This document shows, piece by piece, positions 1-3,377 of a stretch of DNA of 5,806 nucleotides (positions are counted from its first letter, which is position 1; every line of letters starts with the position of its first letter). The stretch covers positions 1 through 5,806 of the forward strand of contig VFLF01000020.1 of NCBI GenBank assembly GCA_009885185.1, read 5' to 3'. A model generated the notes under the pieces. The model was not told where the DNA came from. It worked only from the letters and a program-made list of their open reading frames with translations, and did no database searches. The position numbers and the translations under genes were made by a program. Source of the DNA: Nitrosomonadales bacterium (GTDB taxonomy: Bacteria > Pseudomonadota > Gammaproteobacteria > Burkholderiales > SG8-41).

Positions 1-501
1 CTGTCCGACCGCTTCATATGTCAGCGTACCGGAGCGCGACAACACACCGATCGGGCCTTTTTTGTGGATGTGGCCGGGCATGATGCCGATTTTGATTTCG
101 TCGGGCGTGATCACGCCGGGGCAGTTGGGCCCGATCAACAGCGTGCGCTTGCCGATCATTTTGTATTTGGTGCGGATCATGTCGCGCACCGGGATGCCGT
201 CGGTGATGCAGATCACCAGATCCATATCGGCCTCCACCGCCTCGTCGATCGCGGCGGCGGCAAAAGGCGGTGGCACATAAATCACCGACACATTGGCGCC
301 GGTGGCGGCTTTGGCTTCTTTCACCGTTTCAAAAATCGGGATACCTTCGTACGACTGTCCGCCCTTTTTCGGCGTCACGCCGGCGACGTAACAAGCCTTG
401 CCGTTGGCGTACTCCTTGCCGGCCTTGGTGTGAAACTGTCCGGTTTTGCCGGTGATGCCCTGCGTCAGAACGCGGGTATTTTTATTGATGAGTATCGACA
501 T
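1..501 (-). CDS. sucD: Succinyl-CoA synthetase (ADP-forming) alpha subunit, N-terminal part; C-terminus outside window
   Basis: Alpha subunit of succinyl-CoA synthetase, the cytoplasmic TCA-cycle enzyme that converts succinyl-CoA, phosphate and NDP to succinate, CoA and NTP. The window holds the first 167 residues of a protein that is normally about 290. The visible part is the CoA-binding Rossmann domain: the nucleotide/CoA loop [11 protein letters not shown] (residues 15-25), [10 protein letters not shown] (39-48), [12 protein letters not shown] (74-85), the conserved [10 protein letters not shown] (124-133), and PGHIH followed by [13 protein letters not shown] (155-167) at the window edge. 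The phosphorylated active-site histidine belongs to the missing C-terminal half and cannot be checked. The start at 501 (ATG, giving [11 protein letters not shown]) follows the sucC stop by two bases, so the two are transcribed, and probably translationally coupled, as one operon. A weak AAGG Shine-Dalgarno lies inside the end of sucC. No disruption is seen. Confidence 0.96.
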   Translation of the reverse strand, partial: MSILINKNTRVLTQGITGKTGQFHTKAGKEYANGKACYVAGVTPKKGGQSYEGIPIFETVKEAKAATGANVSVIYVPPPFAAAAIDEAVEADMDLVICITDGIPVRDMIRTKYKMIGKRTLLIGPNCPGVITPDEIKIGIMPGHIHKKGPIGVLSRSGTLTYEAVGQ

Positions 502-503
502 GA

Positions 504-1673
504 TTACGCTGCCTTTTTAACGGCTGCGACGGCTTTTTGCGCCGCGTCCGCCATATTGTTTGCGGAAAGAATTGGCAAGCCCGACTCGGCAAGTATTTTC
601 TTGCCCAGATCGACGTTGGTGCCTTCGAGCCGCACCACCAACGGTACTGTCAACTTAACCTGGCGCGCGGCTTCCACCACGCCCTGCGCGATCACATCGC
701 ATTTCATGATGCCGCCGAAAATGTTGACCAAAATCGCTTTCAGCGACGGGTTTTTCAGCATGATCTTGAATGCTTCGGTGACCTTTTCGGTGGATGCGCC
801 GCCGCCGACATCCAGAAAGTTCGCCGGCGAGCCGCCATACAACTTGCAGATATCCATGGTCGCCATCGCCAGCCCCGCGCCGTTCACCAGGCAACCAATG
901 TTCCCGTCCAGCTCGATGTAACTCAGCCCGAATTTCGAGGCCTCGATCTCGGCCGGGTTTTCTTCATCCAGATCGCGATACGCCATCAGTTCCGGGTGCC
1001 GGAACATCGCGTTTTCATCAAAATTGATTTTTGCATCCAGCGCGATGATCGATCCGTCGCCGGTGAGGATCAACGGGTTGATTTCCGCCAGCGCGGAATC
1101 GGTTTCGTCGAACGCCTTATAGAGTGATTTCAGCAGATCACGCGTCTGCCCTATCGAACCGGCGGGAATACCGATTTTGCGCGCGATATCCTCGGCTTCT
1201 TCGGCGGTGAGCCCCGTGCCCGGATCAATAATGACCTTGTGTATTTTCTCCGGCGTTTTGTGCGCGACTTCTTCGATATCCATGCCGCCTTCGCTGGAAG
1301 CCATCAGCACCACGCGCTGCGAGACGCGATCGGTCACCATCGCGACGTAGTATTCCTTTTGGATGTCCGCGCCTTCTTCGATCAACAGGCGACGCACTTT
1401 CTGGCCTTCGGGACCCGTCTGCGGCGTCACCAACTGCATGCCGAGGATGGCGGTGGCGTGCGCCTTCAATTCGTCAAGCGACTTGGCAAGTTTGACTCCC
1501 CCGCCCTTGCCGCGCCCGCCAGCGTGGATTTGCGCCTTGACTACCCACACCTTGCCGCCGAGGGATTTGCCGGCGGCGACGGCCTCGCTAACCGAGAAAC
1601 ACGGCACGCTGCGCAGGGTTTTTACGCCGTATTTTTTGAGGATTTCTTTGGCCTGATATTCGTGAATTTTCAT
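504..1673 (-). CDS. sucC: Succinyl-CoA synthetase (ADP-forming) beta subunit
   Basis: Beta subunit of succinyl-CoA synthetase; it carries the nucleotide-binding ATP-grasp domain and the succinate site, and pairs with SucD. The 389-residue length matches the family (388 in E. coli). Landmarks in order: [12 protein letters not shown] at the N-terminus; [19 protein letters not shown] (45-62), the ATP-grasp lysine and glycine-rich loop; EINPL (197-201) and ALDAKINFD (211-219), which supply Mg-nucleotide ligands; [11 protein letters not shown] (264-274); FLDVGGGAS (286-294); and [10 protein letters not shown] (317-326) in the C-terminal ligase domain. A GTG at 1721 would add 16 unrelated residues, but ATG at 1673 gives the canonical MKIHEYQ start, so it is preferred. 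No good Shine-Dalgarno precedes it. It is the first gene of the sucCD operon; sucD starts two bases after its stop. The gene looks intact and ordinary. Confidence 0.98.
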   Translation of the reverse strand: MKIHEYQAKEILKKYGVKTLRSVPCFSVSEAVAAGKSLGGKVWVVKAQIHAGGRGKGGGVKLAKSLDELKAHATAILGMQLVTPQTGPEGQKVRRLLIEEGADIQKEYYVAMVTDRVSQRVVLMASSEGGMDIEEVAHKTPEKIHKVIIDPGTGLTAEEAEDIARKIGIPAGSIGQTRDLLKSLYKAFDETDSALAEINPLILTGDGSIIALDAKINFDENAMFRHPELMAYRDLDEENPAEIEASKFGLSYIELDGNIGCLVNGAGLAMATMDICKLYGGSPANFLDVGGGASTEKVTEAFKIMLKNPSLKAILVNIFGGIMKCDVIAQGVVEAARQVKLTVPLVVRLEGTNVDLGKKILAESGLPILSANNMADAAQKAVAAVKKAA

Positions 1674-1753
1674 ATGGGACTCGTGAGGGAAACTCGTATG
1701 CGGCGGATTACCTCGGCACACGTAAATCTATTACAGCCGCTGCTGTGCAGGCC

Positions 1754-1767
1754 TTGACGATGGTCAA
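1754..1767. repeat. Short inverted repeat TTGAC-GATG-GTCAA in the sucC leader
   Basis: A perfect 5-bp inverted repeat with a 4-base centre lies about 80 bases upstream of the sucC start. It could be a regulator site or chance. One arm also resembles a -35 hexamer on the minus strand (TTGACC), but no -10 lies at a suitable distance. Confidence 0.3.
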
Positions 1768-1833
1768 GTCCCTACGCCCATGGGCTGAATACGGGTGTGT
1801 CAGGAAAAAGCTGAATCCGCGTGTTGGCCGGCA

Positions 1834-1842
1834 AGTATAACA
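1834..1842 (-). promoter_or_regulatory. Possible extended -10 promoter for sucCD
   Basis: Read on the minus strand, the sequence is TGTTATACT: a TATACT -10 hexamer (5 of 6 to TATAAT) preceded by TG one base upstream, the extended -10 pattern. The region 17 bases upstream (GCAAGG) is a poor -35, as often tolerated by extended -10 promoters. Transcription would begin near 1827, giving a leader of about 155 bases before sucC. It abuts the 13-bp inverted repeat at 1861-1892. Assignment rests on motif match alone. Confidence 0.4.
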
Positions 1843-1860
1843 AGAAGGTGAAGGAGCCTT

Positions 1861-1892
1861 GCGTACCCGGCAATCCGGCTTGCCGGGTACGC
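1861..1892. repeat. Perfect 13-bp inverted repeat with 6-base loop
   Basis: GCGTACCCGGCAA at 1861-1873 and its exact reverse complement at 1880-1892 enclose the loop TCCGGC. As RNA it would form a very stable hairpin on either strand. Neither side is followed by a T-run, so it is not a normal intrinsic terminator. A third copy of the arm's end, GCGTACC, occurs at 1899-1905. It may be a REP-like dispersed palindrome or a regulator site beside the possible sucCD promoter; the window cannot separate these. Confidence 0.75.
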
Positions 1893-1907
1893 GCCAATGC
1901 GTACCAA

Positions 1908-1924
1908 GGCGAACTAGGGCGAAC
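1908..1924 (+). repeat. Direct repeat GGCGAAC x2 with 10-base period
   Basis: GGCGAAC occurs at 1908-1914 and again at 1918-1924, one helical turn apart. That spacing suits a protein that binds two sites on one face of DNA, but two copies of a heptamer could also be chance or part of a REP-like element beginning at 1861. Confidence 0.3.
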
Positions 1925-1966
1925 CACCCGCGGGCACATGGATGGTCGCTGGTGTAGTTTAATAGC

Positions 1967-1985
1967 CATACTTATCCGAAGTATG
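1967..1985. repeat. Perfect 7-bp inverted repeat, CATACTT-ATCCG-AAGTATG
   Basis: Arms at 1967-1973 and 1979-1985 enclose a 5-base loop. It lies about 70 bases downstream of the small-RNA terminator on the minus strand and about 130 bases upstream of the possible sucCD -10. No T-run follows on either strand. It could be an operator for sucCD or a structural RNA element. Confidence 0.5.
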
Positions 1986-2025
1986 AACTTACCCCAATCA
2001 ATAAATTTTACTATTGCATCGCAAC

Positions 2026-2036
2026 ATAGTTCATCG
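2026..2036 (+). repeat. Direct repeat ATAGTTCATCG, copy 1
   Basis: The 11-mer ATAGTTCATCG occurs here and again at 2245-2255, preceded in both by a CAA-rich stretch. The two copies flank the small-RNA unit. It may be a remnant of duplication, a pair of regulator sites, or chance. Confidence 0.45.
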
Positions 2037-2053
2037 CTGTCTATGTACATGCC

Positions 2054-2083
2054 AAAAAAAGCGCAACCCCGGAGGATTGCGCT
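2054..2083 (-). terminator. Intrinsic terminator of the small-RNA candidate
   Basis: On the minus strand AGCGCAA (2083-2077) pairs perfectly with UUGCGCU (2066-2060) around a ten-base loop, UCCUCCGGGG. A run of seven U (2060-2054) follows at once. The plus strand has the A-run before the stem, so the terminator works only leftward. Since no minus-strand protein gene lies immediately to the right, a short RNA is the simplest thing for it to terminate. Confidence 0.82.
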
Positions 2084-2138
2084 GAAGTTCCACCAAAGGA
2101 GGAGGTTTTGGAGGAGTATGTCCAGTTGCACTGAACAC
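2054..2138 (-). ncRNA. Candidate small regulatory RNA with CCUCC anti-Shine-Dalgarno motifs
   Basis: A complete small-RNA gene of about 85 nt can be read on the minus strand. It begins about 7 bases after a -10 box (2145-2150) and ends in an intrinsic terminator (2083-2054). Predicted folding, 5' to 3': hairpin 1, GUUCAG (2136-2131) with CUGGAC (2125-2120) around loop UGCAA; a linker containing ACUCCUCC; hairpin 2, CCAAA (2111-2107) with UUUGG (2097-2093) around the nine-base loop ACCUCCUCC (2106-2098), extendable outward past a U-U mismatch by two C-G pairs; then the terminator, whose loop also contains UCCUCC. All three CCUCC stretches are complementary to GGAGG ribosome-binding sites. This is the usual build of trans-acting small RNAs that block translation initiation, such as Neisseria NmsR/RcoF. 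Homology to any named family is not shown; size and ends are estimates. Confidence 0.68.
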
Positions 2139-2144
2139 GATTAA

Positions 2145-2173
2145 AGTATGCGCTCGTCGTGATTCAATTTCAA
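2145..2173 (-). promoter_or_regulatory. Sigma-70-type promoter for the small-RNA candidate
   Basis: On the minus strand TTGAAA (2173-2168, 5 of 6 to TTGACA) is followed after exactly 17 bases by CATACT (2150-2145, 4 of 6 to TATAAT). Transcription would start near 2138, a few bases before the first hairpin. That the promoter, hairpins and terminator fit within 120 bases is the main argument for a dedicated RNA gene. Confidence 0.6.
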
Positions 2174-2226
2174 CACCCTATGTTGCTTTGCGATATACAT
2201 TTATTAGAACTTCAGTTTAGATAAAT

Positions 2227-2241
2227 TGATAATATTTATCA
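2227..2241. repeat. Perfect inverted repeat TGATAA-TAT-TTATCA
   Basis: A 6-bp inverted repeat with a 3-base centre lies in the most AT-rich stretch. It sits between the divergently oriented small-RNA promoter (54 bases from its -35) and the binding-protein gene. It resembles a dimeric regulator site. The half-sites recall FNR (TTGAT/ATCA) or Fur-type AT-rich boxes, but the spacing fits neither consensus well, so no regulator is assigned. Confidence 0.45.
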
Positions 2242-2244
2242 CAA

Positions 2245-2255
2245 ATAGTTCATCG
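2245..2255 (+). repeat. Direct repeat ATAGTTCATCG, copy 2
   Basis: Identical to the copy at 2026-2036, 219 bases away, on the far side of the small-RNA promoter. It lies directly next to the inverted repeat at 2227-2241. Confidence 0.45.
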
Positions 2256-2256
2256 A

Positions 2257-2290
2257 GCACCAGTGCTATGTGAGTAAGCACTCCCGGTGC
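2257..2290 (+). repeat. Imperfect 11-bp hairpin in the binding-protein leader
   Basis: GCACC-AGTGCT at 2257-2267 pairs with AGCACT (2277-2282) and, after a CCC bulge, GGTGC (2286-2290), around a nine-base loop. It lies 74 bases upstream of the binding-protein start. If the gene's transcript begins upstream of it, it would be a 5' leader hairpin; no T-run follows, so termination is unlikely. Confidence 0.45.
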
Positions 2291-2363
2291 CAGCCTGTTT
2301 CGCACGGTCTTGTTGTATCCGTTGCCTTGACAGCGCCACATGGCGCGCGATGTACTGCATGCC

Positions 2364-3332
2364 ATGAAAAATCTCCTGCCGTGCTGCGTGGCGCTATCCG
2401 TATCCTGGGGGGCCGCCGTGACTTGGGCGGCCGACTATCCCACTCGCCCGATTCGGCTGGTGGCGCCTTTCGCGCCGGGTGGCGGCGTCGATGTCTCCGC
2501 GCGCTTCATCGCGCAGCGCCTGACCGACGCGCTCGGCCAGACCGCCGTGGTGGACAATCGTCCCGGCGCGGGCAGCACGCTCGGCACCGATATCGTCGCC
2601 AAGGCGGCGCCCGACGGCCACACGCTGCTGGTGACCCACAACGCCATTGCCATCAACCAGACGCTGTATGCCAAACTGCCGTACGACACCGTGCGTGATT
2701 TCACCCAAGTGGCGTATCTGGGCGTCACCACGTTTACACTGGTGATCCACCCCGGCGTTGCGGCGAAAAACGTCAAGGATTTGATCGCGCTCGCCAAGGC
2801 CAAACCCGGCAGCCTCAATTACGCCAGCACCGGTCCCGGCGGCGGCTCACATCTGGCCACTGAGTATTTCATGCTCGCCACCGGCACCAAGCTGACCAAT
2901 ATTCCCTACAAAGGCACCGCGCCGGCGCTCACCGATCTGGTGTCCGGACAAACACATGTGATGCTGTCGGGTTTGCCGGGAACGATACCGTTTATCAAAT
3001 CCAAACGCGTCACGGCGCTCGCTACCACCAGTGCCAAGCGCTCGGCGTTTATGCCTGAATTGCCGACGCTGCAGGAAGTCGGCGTTGAGGGCTACGAGTT
3101 TGATGCATGGTACGGCATGCACGCGCCGGCCAAGACGCCGCGCCACATCATCACCAAACTCAACGCCATCATCAACCAGGCCGTCGCCTCGCCCGAAATC
3201 CGTCAGCGGCTGATGGATCAGGGCATCGAGCCCGGTGCGATGACGCCCGAACAATTCAGCGCCTTCGTGCGGCGCGAAGTGGAAAAGTGTGCGCGCATCA
3301 TCAAGGCCTCCGGCGCGCGGGCGGAGCTGTAA
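2364..3332 (+). CDS. Tripartite tricarboxylate transporter (Bug/TctC family) periplasmic substrate-binding protein
   Basis: Periplasmic solute-binding protein that captures a carboxylate-type ligand, classically for a TctAB membrane pair; many members are orphans with unknown ligands. From ATG 2364 the protein has 322 residues, normal for the family. Residues 1-22 form a signal peptide (MKN, hydrophobic core, likely cleavage in TWA-ADYP). Family hallmarks follow: YPTRPIRLVAPFAPGGGVD (25-43), VVDNRPGAGSTLGTDIVAK (62-80) with PDGHTLL (83-89), LNYASTGPGGGSHLA (151-165), NIPYKGTAPALTDLVSGQ (179-196), and WYGMHAPAKTP (249-259). The in-frame ATG at 2340 adds MARDVLHA; neither start has a Shine-Dalgarno, and 2364 is chosen because it gives a compact signal peptide. 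The paired cysteines in the signal core are too near the N-terminus for a lipobox. No tctAB or tctDE genes are visible. It is convergent with the aconitase gene. Ligand unknown; citrate or a related acid is only a guess. Confidence 0.93.
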   Translation: MKNLLPCCVALSVSWGAAVTWAADYPTRPIRLVAPFAPGGGVDVSARFIAQRLTDALGQTAVVDNRPGAGSTLGTDIVAKAAPDGHTLLVTHNAIAINQTLYAKLPYDTVRDFTQVAYLGVTTFTLVIHPGVAAKNVKDLIALAKAKPGSLNYASTGPGGGSHLATEYFMLATGTKLTNIPYKGTAPALTDLVSGQTHVMLSGLPGTIPFIKSKRVTALATTSAKRSAFMPELPTLQEVGVEGYEFDAWYGMHAPAKTPRHIITKLNAIINQAVASPEIRQRLMDQGIEPGAMTPEQFSAFVRREVEKCARIIKASGARAEL

Positions 3333-3350
3333 GGCGCCGCGCGATATATT
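3314..3350 (+). terminator. Weak possible terminator after the Bug/TctC gene
   Basis: CGCGCGG (3314-3320) can pair with CCGCGCG (3337-3343) around a 16-base loop, followed by ATATATTTG. The first arm lies inside the coding end and the T-run is interrupted, so this is a poor intrinsic terminator. The 45-base gap to the convergent aconitase stop is AT-rich and shows no better one on either strand. Confidence 0.25.
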
Positions 3351-3377
3351 TGTAACTATATGTTTTAATTTATATTT

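Larger units (their letters stand above)
1674..2363. other. Long intergenic region between sucC and the Bug/TctC gene
   Basis: About 690 bases without a convincing protein gene. From 1674 to about 1860 lies the sucCD leader, on the minus strand. From 1861 to about 1930 is GC-rich repeat structure. From about 1950 to 2260 the sequence becomes markedly AT-rich compared with the flanking genes and holds the small-RNA candidate and several inverted repeats. From 2257 to 2363 is the presumed leader of the plus-strand binding-protein gene, containing one hairpin. Open frames here (for example minus 2131-1772 and plus 1821-2144) have no recognisable protein content, and they run through the terminator and the inverted repeats. 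Confidence 0.8.

Noticed and set aside
64..921. A 285-codon plus-strand open frame opposite sucD and sucC
   Set aside because: It is antisense to two unmistakable conserved genes and its translation (rich in H, R, D and A) has no recognisable domain; long antisense frames are expected in GC-rich coding DNA.
1941..1990. tRNA-like stretch (GGTGTAGTTTAATAG followed by a stem-loop)
   Set aside because: The D-arm-like words are suggestive, but the stem-loop lacks U33, there is no T-arm GTTCGA and no acceptor pairing, so it is neither a tRNA nor a clear remnant.
1772..2131. A 119-codon minus-strand frame across the intergenic region
   Set aside because: It starts inside the first hairpin of the small-RNA candidate, runs through the terminator and both inverted repeats, and has no protein family features or ribosome-binding site.
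1821..2144. A 107-codon plus-strand frame in the intergenic region
   Set aside because: No Shine-Dalgarno, no recognisable domain, and it covers RNA-like structure on the opposite strand.
2327..2359. TTGACA just before the binding-protein start as a -35 box
   Set aside because: The hexamer is perfect, but no acceptable -10 lies 16-18 bases downstream and transcription would begin at or beyond the chosen start codon.
2364..2387. Lipoprotein signal (cysteines in the hydrophobic core of the binding protein)
   Set aside because: The cysteines come at residues 7-8, too early for a lipobox after a hydrophobic segment; a normal signal peptidase I site follows.
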